Shown piece after piece: positions 8,488 to 16,896 of a stretch of DNA of 64,000 bases; within the stretch, counting starts at the first letter, position 1; every line of letters starts with the position of its first letter. The notes under the pieces are model-generated. The model saw only the letters and a program-made list of their open reading frames with translations. It was not told the origin of the DNA and made no database searches. The stretch is from Diaphorobacter nitroreducens (GTDB taxonomy: Bacteria > Pseudomonadota > Gammaproteobacteria > Burkholderiales > Burkholderiaceae_C). The position numbers and the translations under genes are program-made. The stretch lies in assembly GCA_003755025.1 (NCBI GenBank), contig RJVL01000007.1, positions 205,711 to 269,710 on the forward strand. Reading direction: 5' to 3'.

Positions 8488-8970
8488 ATGAAATCTATCA
8501 AATTCATAGCTGCTTGCGCTTTACTGGCGGGCGCTTCAGCCAGTTTTAGCCATGAGAACATGCACAACAGCCACCCTACCGTCGCCCCGCAGCAGCAAGA
8601 ATGGGGGATTGCGGGAGAGGCCAAGGGCGCAAAGCGCACCATCACCTTGCGCATGACGGACGACATGCGCTTTACCCCGTCGCACTTCACCGTCAAACAG
8701 GGCGAGACCGTGCGCCTGCGCGTGGAGAACCAGGGCCAGGTCATGCATGAGGTGGTGCTGGGCACACAGGGCACGTTGGACCAGCATGCGGCCATGATGC
8801 GCCAGTACCCCGACATGGAGCACGCCGAACCCCACATGGCCCACGTGGCCCCGCGCGCCAAGGAAGACCTGGTCTGGCACTTCAACCGGCCCGGCCGCTT
8901 CGACTTCGCCTGCCTGATCCCCGGCCACTACGAAGCAGGCATGCGCGGCACCTTCACCGTCACGCCCTGA
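8488..8970 (+). CDS. copI: CopI-type periplasmic cupredoxin
   Basis: A 160-residue blue-copper protein with a complete type-1 site. The first His is in VMHEVVLG (about residue 87); the remaining ligands are in CLIPGHYEAGM near the C-terminus (Cys, His, Met). The mature N-terminus and the loop MMRQYPDMEHAEPHMAHV are Met/His-rich, as in CopI-type copper-tolerance cupredoxins. The signal peptide MKSIKFIAACALLAGASASF is unusual: bases 8506-8541, coding IAACALLAGASA, are a copy of the window's interspersed repeat, and ASA forms the predicted signal-peptidase motif. The start at 8488 follows CTCGGAGAAACCC, a fair ribosome-binding site. It lies 16 bp after the oxidase. Confidence 0.88.
   Translation: MKSIKFIAACALLAGASASFSHENMHNSHPTVAPQQQEWGIAGEAKGAKRTITLRMTDDMRFTPSHFTVKQGETVRLRVENQGQVMHEVVLGTQGTLDQHAAMMRQYPDMEHAEPHMAHVAPRAKEDLVWHFNRPGRFDFACLIPGHYEAGMRGTFTVTP
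8502..8550 (+). repeat. Interspersed palindromic repeat, copy 2, inside copI signal peptide
   Basis: Plus-orientation copy within coding sequence. The left arm ATAGCTGCTTGCGCTT is intact; the right arm (GGGCGCTTCAGCCAGTTTT) is diverged but alignable. It is read in frame as the hydrophobic core and cleavage region of the cupredoxin signal peptide. Confidence 0.75.
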
Positions 8971-9004
8971 ACAACACCACCACCCGCATCATCAGGAGTC
9001 CACC

Positions 9005-9499
9005 ATGCGAATCACGCAACCCACCCGCCGCCAATGCATCACGGCCCTCGCCGCCGGCTTGGCCGGCGCTGCCCTGCCCGCCCTGGCCCGTGCCGCCGCC
9101 CCGCAGACTGCCGTGGAGGTCTGGAAAGACCCCAACTGCGGCTGCTGCAAGGATTGGGTGACCCACATGCAAGCCAACGGCTTCACGGTCACCGTGCACG
9201 AAACGGGCAACGCCGCCGTACGCGCCAAGCTCGGCCTGCCCACGCGCCTGGGCTCATGCCACACCGCGCTGGTGGGCGGCTACCTGCTCGAAGGCCATGT
9301 GCCCGCTGCCGACGTGCGCAAGCTGCTCAAGGACAAACCCAAGGCCCTGGGCCTCACCGTCCCGGGCATGCCGGTGGGCAGCCCCGGCATGGACGGGCCC
9401 GAGTACAACGGCCGCAAGGACCCGTACGACGTGCTGCTGGTCACCAAGAACCTGATGAACAGCGACGTCTCCACGCGCGTATTCACCAGCTACCGTTGA
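9005..9499 (+). CDS. DUF411 metal-binding protein
   Basis: A 164-residue protein with a signal sequence, possibly Tat-like (TRRQCITALAAGLAGAALPALA). The mature domain begins VEVWKDPNCGCCKDWVTHMQANGF, the CxCC motif that defines DUF411, a thioredoxin-like fold found in copper and silver clusters. A conserved internal stretch, GSCHTALVGGYLLEGHVPA, supplies a further Cys-x-His. The exact function is unknown; periplasmic metal binding or transfer is the usual inference. The ATG at 9005 has an AGGAG site 8 bp upstream. It lies between the cupredoxin and the CusF-like gene on one apparent transcript. Confidence 0.87.
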   Translation: MRITQPTRRQCITALAAGLAGAALPALARAAAPQTAVEVWKDPNCGCCKDWVTHMQANGFTVTVHETGNAAVRAKLGLPTRLGSCHTALVGGYLLEGHVPAADVRKLLKDKPKALGLTVPGMPVGSPGMDGPEYNGRKDPYDVLLVTKNLMNSDVSTRVFTSYR

Positions 9500-9522
9500 T
9501 GCACACCATGAAAGGCCACGCC

Positions 9523-9906
9523 ATGCCATCCCACACCCTGCCAGCGCGCGCGCCGCGCATCGCCCTCGCACCCGTGGCCGCTCTGGCACTGCTGGGCCTG
9601 CCCGGCAGCTGGGCACATGCCCAGGGCTCGGACCACGACGCCCATCACACCGAAACGCCCGCCGCGTCCGGCGACAGCACGCAGGATCTCAGCGAGGGTG
9701 AAGTCACGCGTTGGGATGCACGCAGCGGCAAGATCACGCTGCGCCACGGCGAGCTCAAGAACCTTGCCATGCCGCCCATGACCATGGTGTTCACGTTGCG
9801 GGACCCGGCACAGGCGGCCACCTTCAAGCCCGGCGACAAGGTGCGCTTTCGGGCCGAACGGGTGAAGGGCGTATTCGTCGTCACCCATATCGAACCATTG
9901 CGCTGA
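9523..9906 (+). CDS. CusF-like periplasmic copper chaperone
   Basis: A 127-residue protein: signal peptide to about residue 34 (GSWAHAQ), a His/Asp-rich linker ([10 protein letters not shown]), then a CusF-type small barrel. The Cu(I)/Ag(I) site is visible as His in LRHGELKN and the two Met of MPPMTMVF. The tryptophan that caps the site in E. coli CusF (NWPEMTM) is Met here (AMPPMTM). The start at 9523 is chosen because AAAGG lies 7 bp upstream; in-frame ATGs at 9499 (overlapping the DUF411 stop as TGATG) and 9508 are alternatives. It probably passes Cu(I) to an exporter, but no CusA/B is nearby. Confidence 0.83.
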   Translation: MPSHTLPARAPRIALAPVAALALLGLPGSWAHAQGSDHDAHHTETPAASGDSTQDLSEGEVTRWDARSGKITLRHGELKNLAMPPMTMVFTLRDPAQAATFKPGDKVRFRAERVKGVFVVTHIEPLR

Positions 9907-9961
9907 CGCCCCACGGACCGGGCGGCAGTTGCCCGGCCCCTTGCCGCACCAAGGAGCCCTC

Positions 9962-12172
9962 ATGCATTCCCACAGCACGCCGCCCGCAGCTGCCCCACAC
10001 GGGCAGCACCTACACCACAGCCCCCACGTGCCCCGGCCATCGGCCGCTCCACCCGCCCCACCAACCGCCGACACGGTCTATACCTGCCCCATGCACCCGG
10101 AGGTGCGACAGAGCGGCCCCGGCCACTGCCCCAAGTGCGGCATGGCGCTGGAGCCGGTACTGCCCAGCCTGGACGCAGCCGATGACAACCCCGAACTGCG
10201 CGACTTCTCGCGCCGCTTCTGGTGGACGCTGCCGCTCACCATGGTCGTCACCACGCTGGCCATGGCCGGGCACCGGCTGGGTTGGGTCGGCATGGCCACG
10301 CAAAGCGGGGTAGAGCTGGTGCTGACGCTGCCCATCGTGCTGTGGGCCGGCGCACCGTTCTTCGTGCGCGGTTGGCAATCCGTGGTGCAGCGCAGCCCCA
10401 ACATGTGGACTCTGATCAGTCTGGGCACGGGCGCGGCCTTCCTCTACAGCGTGGTGGCCACCGTGGCGCCGGGCGTGTTCCCGGCCTCGTTCCAGTCCAT
10501 GGGCCGCGTGGGCGTGTACTTCGAGGCGGCCGCGGTCATCATTTCGCTGACGTTGCTGGGCCAGATGCTGGAGCTCAAGGCGCGATCACAGACCTCGGCC
10601 GCCATCCAGTCGCTACTGGGCCTGGCGCCCAAGACTGCGCGCCGCATCGCCGCCGACGGCAGCGAGGAGGACGTGCCGCTAGCCCACGTGCATGAGGGCG
10701 ACCTGCTGCGCGTGCGTCCCGGCGAGAAGGTGCCGGTGGACGGCGTGGTCGTCGAAGGCAGCAGCGCCGTGGACGAGTCCATGCTCACGGGCGAGCCGCT
10801 GCCAGTGAGCAAGCGCACGGGCGACAAGCTGATCGGCGCCACGCTCAACACCAGCGGGGCGCTGGTCATGCGCTCCGAACTCGTGGGTGCGGCCACGATG
10901 CTGTCGCAGATCGTGCAACTGGTGGCGCAGGCCCAGCGGTCGCGCGCGCCCATGCAGCGCATGGCCGACCGCGTTGCGGGCTGGTTCGTATTGGCCGTGG
11001 TCGGCGTGTCTGTGCTCACGCTGCTGGGCTGGGGCCTGTTCGGGCCCGAGCCCAGGTGGGTCTACGGCCTGATCAACGCTGTGGCGGTTCTCATCATCGC
11101 CTGCCCCTGCGCGCTGGGCCTGGCTACGCCGATGTCCATCATGGTGGCCACGGGGCGCGGCGCCACGCAGGGCGTGCTGTTCCGCGATGCGGCCGCCATC
11201 GAGCATATGTGCCGCGTGGACACGTTGATCGTGGACAAGACCGGCACCCTGACCGAGGGCCGGCCGCGCTTTGAGCGCACCGTGGCCGCGCCCGGCTGGG
11301 GCGAGGCAGAGGTGCTGCGCCTGGCCGCCAGCCTGGACCAGGGCAGCGAGCATCCGCTAGCGGCGGCCATCGTCGCCGCGGCACGCCAGCAGGGGCTGGC
11401 GCTGGACGCGGCCGAACAGTTCGACTCGGCCTCGGGCATCGGCGTGCGCGGCCGGATCGCGGGCCGCACCTTGGCGCTGGGTAACACGGTGCTGATGCAG
11501 CAGTCCAGCGTGAATACGGGACCGCTGGCGCAGGCCGCCGAGGCACTGCGCGGCGAAGGCGCCAGTGTGATGTTCCTGGCCGTGGATGGGCAACTGGCGG
11601 GCCTGCTGGCTGTCTCCGACCCCATCAAGGCCAGCACGCCCGACGCGCTGGCCGCCCTGCATGCGGCCGGCCTGCGCATCATCATGGCCACCGGCGACGG
11701 GCTGACCACGGCAGGTGCCGTGGGACGGCGCTTGGGCATCGACGAGGTGCACGGCGAGGTATTGCCCGCCGATAAGCTGGCCCTGGTCGAACGCCTGCAG
11801 GCCGAGGGACGCACCGTGGCCATGGCCGGCGACGGCATCAACGACGCGCCGGCACTGGCGCGCGCCGACGTGGGCATCGCCATGGGAACCGGGACGGACG
11901 TGGCCATGAACAGCGCCCAGCTCACCCTGGTCAAGGGCGACCTGCGCGGCATCGCCACGGCGCGCGCACTGTCGCAGGCCACGGTGGCCAACATGCGCCA
12001 AAACCTGGGCTTTGCCTTCGTCTACAACGCGCTGGGCGTGCCGCTGGCCGCCGGCCTGCTCTACCCGTTCACGGGCTGGCTGCTGTCGCCGATGATCGCG
12101 GCGCTGGCCATGAGCCTGAGCTCGGCCTCGGTGATCACGAATGCCCTGCGGCTGCGCCGCGCACGGCTTTGA
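9962..12172 (+). CDS. Cu/Ag-type P1B-ATPase with heavy-metal-binding head
   Basis: A 736-residue inner-membrane pump. The N-terminus is His/Pro-rich, then carries a treble-clef-like heavy-metal-binding domain [20 protein letters not shown] (about 40-60) in place of a GMxCxxC domain. Core motifs: CPCALG (381-383), DKTGTLTEG (Asp425), the SEHPLAAAI nucleotide-binding HP motif and GDGINDAP (Asp624). The last helices contain [13 protein letters not shown] and [17 protein letters not shown], the Asn/Tyr and Met/Ser residues of the Cu(I)/Ag(I) class (CopA/SilP). Export of Cu(I) or Ag(I) is therefore likely. An AAGGAG site 6 bp before the ATG decides the start. It is the last gene of the copper cluster. 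Confidence 0.92.
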   Translation: MHSHSTPPAAAPHGQHLHHSPHVPRPSAAPPAPPTADTVYTCPMHPEVRQSGPGHCPKCGMALEPVLPSLDAADDNPELRDFSRRFWWTLPLTMVVTTLAMAGHRLGWVGMATQSGVELVLTLPIVLWAGAPFFVRGWQSVVQRSPNMWTLISLGTGAAFLYSVVATVAPGVFPASFQSMGRVGVYFEAAAVIISLTLLGQMLELKARSQTSAAIQSLLGLAPKTARRIAADGSEEDVPLAHVHEGDLLRVRPGEKVPVDGVVVEGSSAVDESMLTGEPLPVSKRTGDKLIGATLNTSGALVMRSELVGAATMLSQIVQLVAQAQRSRAPMQRMADRVAGWFVLAVVGVSVLTLLGWGLFGPEPRWVYGLINAVAVLIIACPCALGLATPMSIMVATGRGATQGVLFRDAAAIEHMCRVDTLIVDKTGTLTEGRPRFERTVAAPGWGEAEVLRLAASLDQGSEHPLAAAIVAAARQQGLALDAAEQFDSASGIGVRGRIAGRTLALGNTVLMQQSSVNTGPLAQAAEALRGEGASVMFLAVDGQLAGLLAVSDPIKASTPDALAALHAAGLRIIMATGDGLTTAGAVGRRLGIDEVHGEVLPADKLALVERLQAEGRTVAMAGDGINDAPALARADVGIAMGTGTDVAMNSAQLTLVKGDLRGIATARALSQATVANMRQNLGFAFVYNALGVPLAAGLLYPFTGWLLSPMIAALAMSLSSASVITNALRLRRARL

Positions 12173-12227
12173 GAGCACCCCGCAAGACGCGGGGACAGGT
12201 GCTGGCGCGGCACCATAATCGGCGCCC

Positions 12228-13241
12228 ATGCAAGCTTGCTCCCTGCACAGCGCCTGCGGCGCCATCACCGACGTTGCCGGCATCGAGGTCGGCCACTTCA
12301 CCGACCCACGCCGCCCCACCGGCTGCAGCGTGGTGATTGCGCGCGAGGGTGCCGTGGCAGGCGTGGATGTGCGCGGCGCCGCCCCCGGCACGCGCGAGAC
12401 CGACCTGCTGGCCCCGGGCAACCTGGTGGAGCAGGTGCACGCCATCATGCTGGCGGGTGGCAGCGCCTGGGGGCTGGAGGCCGCCACGGGGGCCGTGCGC
12501 TGGCTGGAGGAGCACGGCGTAGGGCTGGACGTGGGCGTGGGCCGCCTGCCACTGGTGCCAGCGGCCGTGCTGTTCGACCTGCACGTGGGCGACATGAAGG
12601 TGCGTCCCGATGCGACGGCCGGCTATGCGGCCTGCGCCGCCGCCACATGCGAGCCGCCAGCCGAGGGCAACGTAGGCGCCGGCGCTGGCGCCGTGGTGGG
12701 CAAGATGTTCGGCCTGCAGCACGCCATGAAGGGCGGCGTAGGCACAGCCTCGGTCACCGTCGCGGGCGTCACGGTGGGTGCGCTCATTGCCTGCAACGCC
12801 GTGGGCGACGTGGTCGACCCGGACACCGGGCGCCCATTGGCGGGCGCCCGCGCTGCCGACGGGCTGACGCTGCGCGATACACGGCACGCGCTGCTGCGCG
12901 GCGAGCGCCCTCATCCCCTGCTGGCCGGCAGCAACACCACGATCGGCGTGATCGCCACCGACACGCGGCTGACCAAGGTTCAGGCTCAGCGACTGGCCGT
13001 CGCCGGCCATGACGGCCTGGCCCGCAGCATCAACCCCGTGCACACCATGAGCGACGGAGACACGCTGTTCACGCTGGCGACGGGTCACGTGCCGCACCAC
13101 CCCGGCATGATGGTGTTGGCCACGATGGCGGCCGAGGCGGTGGCCCGCGCCACCGTGCGCGCCGTGCTCGCCGCGCGCACCCTGCGCACGGCCGAGGGCC
13201 TGGCACTTCTGTGCCATGCCGATCTGGCTGTCGGGAGCTAA
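12228..13241 (+). CDS. P1-family peptidase (DmpA/NylC-like Ntn hydrolase)
   Basis: A 337-residue protein of the DmpOrtho/NylC fold, made as a proenzyme that cleaves itself to expose an N-terminal Thr or Ser. The conserved entry ITDVAGIEVGHFTDPRRPTGCSVVIA and the Gly-rich core NVGAGAGAVVGKMFGLQHAMKGGVGTAS are typical. The probable self-cleavage point is Asn236-Thr237 in AGSNTTIGVIATD, matching the Asn/Thr of NylC. Substrates in the family are aminopeptides, beta-peptides or nylon oligomers; none can be chosen here. No signal peptide is seen. The TAXI gene starts 2 bp after its stop. Confidence 0.87.
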   Translation: MQACSLHSACGAITDVAGIEVGHFTDPRRPTGCSVVIAREGAVAGVDVRGAAPGTRETDLLAPGNLVEQVHAIMLAGGSAWGLEAATGAVRWLEEHGVGLDVGVGRLPLVPAAVLFDLHVGDMKVRPDATAGYAACAAATCEPPAEGNVGAGAGAVVGKMFGLQHAMKGGVGTASVTVAGVTVGALIACNAVGDVVDPDTGRPLAGARAADGLTLRDTRHALLRGERPHPLLAGSNTTIGVIATDTRLTKVQAQRLAVAGHDGLARSINPVHTMSDGDTLFTLATGHVPHHPGMMVLATMAAEAVARATVRAVLAARTLRTAEGLALLCHADLAVGS

Positions 13242-13243
13242 CC

Positions 13244-14581
13244 ATGGGACAGATGTCACGCCGCCTGCGCACGGCGCTGCTGTCGCTGCGCGACCTGTTG
13301 GTGTCTGCCGGCCCGCTGGCGCTACTGGGCGCGGGCCTGGTGCTCCTGGCCTATTGGTGGCTCAACCCCACGCCGCCGCGCACGGTGACGCTGGCCACCG
13401 GCCCCGCGCAGAGCGCCTACGAGGCCTTCGGCCAGCGCTATCGCGACGCACTGGCGGCAAGCGGGATCAACGTGGTCTTGCTGCCCAGCGATGGCTCGTC
13501 ATCCAACCTGCAGCTGCTGCGCGATGGCCACGCCGACCTCGCCTTCGTGCAAGGTGGCACGGGTGAGTTGCGTCCCGAGGACAGTGATGAGCTGGTCTCG
13601 CTGGGCAGCCTCTTCGTGGAGCCCATTTGGCTGTTCTACCGCGGCGATGTGGCGCGCCGCATCCACCGATCGGCCCGGTTGGAGGGGCTGCATCAGCTGC
13701 GCGGGCTGCGCGTGAACGTCGGCTCGCCCGGCAGCGGCGTACCAACGCTCATGGAGCGCCTGCTGGACGCCAACCACATTCCGCTGGATGCCCTGACGCT
13801 CACGCGTCTGGAGCAGACGCCCGCCACGGTGGCGTTCCTGGCGGGGCGGCTGGACGCCCTGGTGTTCGCCTCCGCCCCCGAGTCATTGATGGTGCAGATG
13901 CTGCTGCAAACGCCCGGCGTGCAGCTCATGCACTTCCCGCAGAACGAGGCCTACAGCCGCCGTTTTCCGTTCCTCACGCCGGTAGTGCTGCCACGCGGCG
14001 TGGTGGACCTGGCGGCCAACGTACCTCCGCGCGACGTACGGCTGGTGGCATCCACCACATCCCTGCTGGCGCGTGAAGGCACCCACCCCGCCCTGCTGCA
14101 ATTATTTGCCCAGAGCGCGCAGGGCATCCATGGCAATGCGGGCTGGTTCAACCGTGCGCGCGAATTCCCCAGCACCCGGCACGCGGAACTGCCCATTGCC
14201 AAGGAGGGCGAGCGCGCCATCAACGAGCCGGCGCCGCTGATGCAGCGCTATCTGCCATTCTGGATCGCCAACCTCGTCGAGCGCATGTGGCTGGTACTTG
14301 GTATCTTGATTGCGGTCATGCTGCCGCTGTCGCGCGTGGTGCCGCCGCTGTACCAGTTCCGCGTGCGCTCGCGCGTGTTCCGCTGGTATGGGCATCTGCG
14401 CGACATCGAAGACGACATGGAACGAGGAGAGGCCACCCCCGACGCGCTGCGCGAACGGCTGGACCGCATGGAGGCGCAGGTGGAAAAAGTGAGCGTGCCA
14501 CTGTCCTATGCCGACGAGCTCTACGCCCTGCGCAACCACATCCAACTGGTGCGCCGGCGCCTGCCACGCGCGGCAGGCTGA
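13244..14581 (+). CDS. Membrane-anchored TAXI-family solute-binding protein
   Basis: A 445-residue protein of the TAXI group of TRAP transporter receptors. Residues 1-45 include a hydrophobic anchor (LLVSAGPLALLGAGLVLLAYWW). The binding domain follows (TVTLATGPAQSAYEAFGQRYRD ... HADLAFVQGGTGE ... LRGLRVNVGSPGSGVPTLMERLL). Unlike secreted receptors it has a second TM helix at about 350-372 (MWLVLGILIAVMLPLSRVV) and a cytoplasmic coiled C-terminus (DDMERGEATPDALRERLDRMEAQVEKV). No TRAP membrane subunits are adjacent. The two anchors suggest a sensor- or scaffold-like role, which is inference. It is cotranscribed with the P1 peptidase. Confidence 0.82.
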   Translation: MGQMSRRLRTALLSLRDLLVSAGPLALLGAGLVLLAYWWLNPTPPRTVTLATGPAQSAYEAFGQRYRDALAASGINVVLLPSDGSSSNLQLLRDGHADLAFVQGGTGELRPEDSDELVSLGSLFVEPIWLFYRGDVARRIHRSARLEGLHQLRGLRVNVGSPGSGVPTLMERLLDANHIPLDALTLTRLEQTPATVAFLAGRLDALVFASAPESLMVQMLLQTPGVQLMHFPQNEAYSRRFPFLTPVVLPRGVVDLAANVPPRDVRLVASTTSLLAREGTHPALLQLFAQSAQGIHGNAGWFNRAREFPSTRHAELPIAKEGERAINEPAPLMQRYLPFWIANLVERMWLVLGILIAVMLPLSRVVPPLYQFRVRSRVFRWYGHLRDIEDDMERGEATPDALRERLDRMEAQVEKVSVPLSYADELYALRNHIQLVRRRLPRAAG

Positions 14582-14610
14582 ACGGCAGTCCGCGCGACCG
14601 GCGGAGCGCC

Positions 14611-16839
14611 CTAGCGCAGCTTGGCAGGCTTGGTGCGCACGGCGCGCAAAGCGCGGTCCACCACCGGCTGGTCGGAAATCAGGCGGAATGCCCCGTCAGA
14701 GGACAGTTTGTCGATCATGCGCCGCGTCATGGACTGCGTGCTCGCGTCGGCTCCGGTGAACAAAAACAGCGTGTTGTGCGGGCTGCACCAGGTGAGCTGG
14801 GTTCGTACCGCACGCTGGTTGGTGATGATTTCCACCCACTGGCCGATGCGCAATGCGGGCTGAGCCACTGCTCCGGCCATCGACGGGTCCGCCGCGGCGG
14901 CCGTATCGGAAGACAGCACATCGTCAGCGCGCGTTTCAGGGCTGACCTCTTCCGCCGGCGTGTCGCCGAAGACGCTCGCCGCTGCGTAGTTCAGCGCTTC
15001 ACCCTGAAGCTGCGCCAAGCGCTGCGTCACTTCGGCAATACGCTCGATCGGGTGGTCAATGCTCTCCAGCCCACGCACCAACACCGGCACCATGTCGGCA
15101 ATGGCCTGGCCCAGGCGCTCCGGGTCCGAGCGCAACTGCTCGGGCTGCGCGCAGCACAGCAGCAGCGGCACCAACGCCAGGTAGCCTCCGGGGTCTCCGC
15201 CGGTTTCCTGGGGCTGGCTGCTTTGCGCCTGCGCCACCACGTCCGCCCACGGGCCGGTCACGAAGGCCAGCAGGTCGGCCGGCACCTTGTCCGCATCGGG
15301 CAGGCGGCGGAAGTCGGCGGCAATCTTCTCGGCCAGCAATTCCCGCTGCTCCCGCTGGAGCAGTTCGCGCTGCTGCGCTTCATGGCGTTCAAGCTGGCGA
15401 CGCTCCTGCGCGGTCCAGGCCTTTTCCAGCGCCTTGAGCACTTGGGCGAACGGTGCGGCATCCCGGACCTCGATGGAAGCCAGGTGGCCTACGGCTTCGT
15501 TCACCAGCCGCATGAAGCGGCTGAAGGCGGGCCCATCCTCGGCGTTGAACGCCAGGCTGCGCTGGGTCAACTCGTCCAGCAGGCGCCGGGCGGGGTGCTG
15601 CTCATCCGTGAAGAACCGCGTGTCGTGCTGCACCAACTCCTTCAGCGCGGGCTCCAGGCTTTGCACGGCACGCTGCATGGGGGGCAGCAGCCGCGAATCC
15701 TGCGCAATGTTGTCCATCATGCGGCTCACGACCTCATGCGCCGTCCGCGTGGGGGATGCCGCCACCGGCGCATGTGCAGAGGTGCCGTTCCAGCCCGTCA
15801 CCGGGACCGCAGCCCCCCCCGACAGACGGCCCACGATGCGTTCCAGCTGCGCAATGTCTTCCATTGCTTCCACCGCGGCCGGCGTGACGTACGCGTTGGC
15901 CGGAGTAGCTGCCGTATAGCCGCCGCGTGCATCGTAGGCGAAAGGGTCACCACCACCGGCCAGCATCTGGCGCAGGATACCCACCGTCAGCAGCGCTTCT
16001 TCGGCCTGCGGCGCCAAGGCCACGTTGCCCGAGGCGCCTCCCCAGCCTGCCCCGTAACCTTGGCCATAGGCGCTCGCGGCACCATATTCGCTGGCCGGCG
16101 CACCATAGGCCGAGGGCGGCGCGTAGCCCACGCCCATCTGGGAACTGTGGGCATATCCACCACCATGCCCGCTGCGCACACCCGGGGCTCCCGCCACCGC
16201 ATAGCCCACGGGCTCGACGCCATGCTCGCGCAGGCTCTGGGCGGCGCGCTTATAGGCGCTTACCAGTTGCATGCCCAGCAGTTCGCGCATCTGGCTCATC
16301 CACAGCTGCCGCACTTCCCCACTTACACCGGTATCGCTCACCACTTGCTGCAGCGCGCGGATGTAATTCTCAGGGCGAAAAGGGTTGCTCTCGGGTTGCA
16401 CGCTGTGCAGGCCCTGCGCCGAACTGACGAGCGTGTTGAGTTCCGCCAGCGTTGCCTCTGTCGCCAGAGCGGCGATCTGCTGCGCCCGCGACAGCTCCAC
16501 CTGGACCAGCACGTCGGCATCGTCCATGAGGGCGAGCTCGCCCAGGTCCATTCCGCCGGGCTGCCCGGCCCTCGTCTTCGCGGCCGAGGGGCCTTCGGCA
16601 AAAATCTCCAGCAAGGCCATGGGGTAGGCCTTGGGCAACGAAGCCTCGTGCTGCTTGAGTAAGCGCAAGGCATCGCTGATCTGGGTACGCTTGTGAAGGT
16701 CGCGGGTGGAGGACTCCTGCGCCGTGAGCGCTTCGCGCGTACCAGTCACCAGCGCCTCCATCAGGGCCTCGCTGTCCCTGACGGCGTTGACAACGCAGGC
16801 GCGAAAAACCGTACGGGCGCGGGACGCGGAAAGGGACAT
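14611..16839 (-). CDS. DUF1631 protein with Tyr/Gly-rich low-complexity insert
   Basis: A 742-residue cytoplasmic protein of family DUF1631, known from beta- and gammaproteobacteria and of unclear function. It begins with a helical region (1-205, FRACVVNAVRDSEALMEALV). A low-complexity segment at about 211-272 is built from Gly, Ala, Ser and regularly spaced Tyr (GYAPPSAYGAPASEYGAAS). A long helical part follows, containing a charged coiled region (AWTAQERRQLERHEAQQREL). The C-terminal ~130 residues (GQWVEIITNQRAVRTQLTWCSPHNTLFLF) look like the PilZ-like end of the family, which suggests but does not prove nucleotide second-messenger binding. It is convergent with the TAXI gene and a 57-bp spacer separates it from ettA. 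Confidence 0.83.
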   Translation of the reverse strand: MSLSASRARTVFRACVVNAVRDSEALMEALVTGTREALTAQESSTRDLHKRTQISDALRLLKQHEASLPKAYPMALLEIFAEGPSAAKTRAGQPGGMDLGELALMDDADVLVQVELSRAQQIAALATEATLAELNTLVSSAQGLHSVQPESNPFRPENYIRALQQVVSDTGVSGEVRQLWMSQMRELLGMQLVSAYKRAAQSLREHGVEPVGYAVAGAPGVRSGHGGGYAHSSQMGVGYAPPSAYGAPASEYGAASAYGQGYGAGWGGASGNVALAPQAEEALLTVGILRQMLAGGGDPFAYDARGGYTAATPANAYVTPAAVEAMEDIAQLERIVGRLSGGAAVPVTGWNGTSAHAPVAASPTRTAHEVVSRMMDNIAQDSRLLPPMQRAVQSLEPALKELVQHDTRFFTDEQHPARRLLDELTQRSLAFNAEDGPAFSRFMRLVNEAVGHLASIEVRDAAPFAQVLKALEKAWTAQERRQLERHEAQQRELLQREQRELLAEKIAADFRRLPDADKVPADLLAFVTGPWADVVAQAQSSQPQETGGDPGGYLALVPLLLCCAQPEQLRSDPERLGQAIADMVPVLVRGLESIDHPIERIAEVTQRLAQLQGEALNYAAASVFGDTPAEEVSPETRADDVLSSDTAAAADPSMAGAVAQPALRIGQWVEIITNQRAVRTQLTWCSPHNTLFLFTGADASTQSMTRRMIDKLSSDGAFRLISDQPVVDRALRAVRTKPAKLR

Positions 16840-16896
16840 GGTGGGGACGGACGAAGAATGGGCGGCGGTCCGCCCGATGCTACTACCTGTAAGTGC

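Noticed and set aside
14287..16662. 791-residue plus-strand open frame opposite DUF1631
   Set aside because: Low-information, His/Arg/Leu-rich antisense shadow of the DUF1631 gene; no ribosome-binding site and no recognisable domain.
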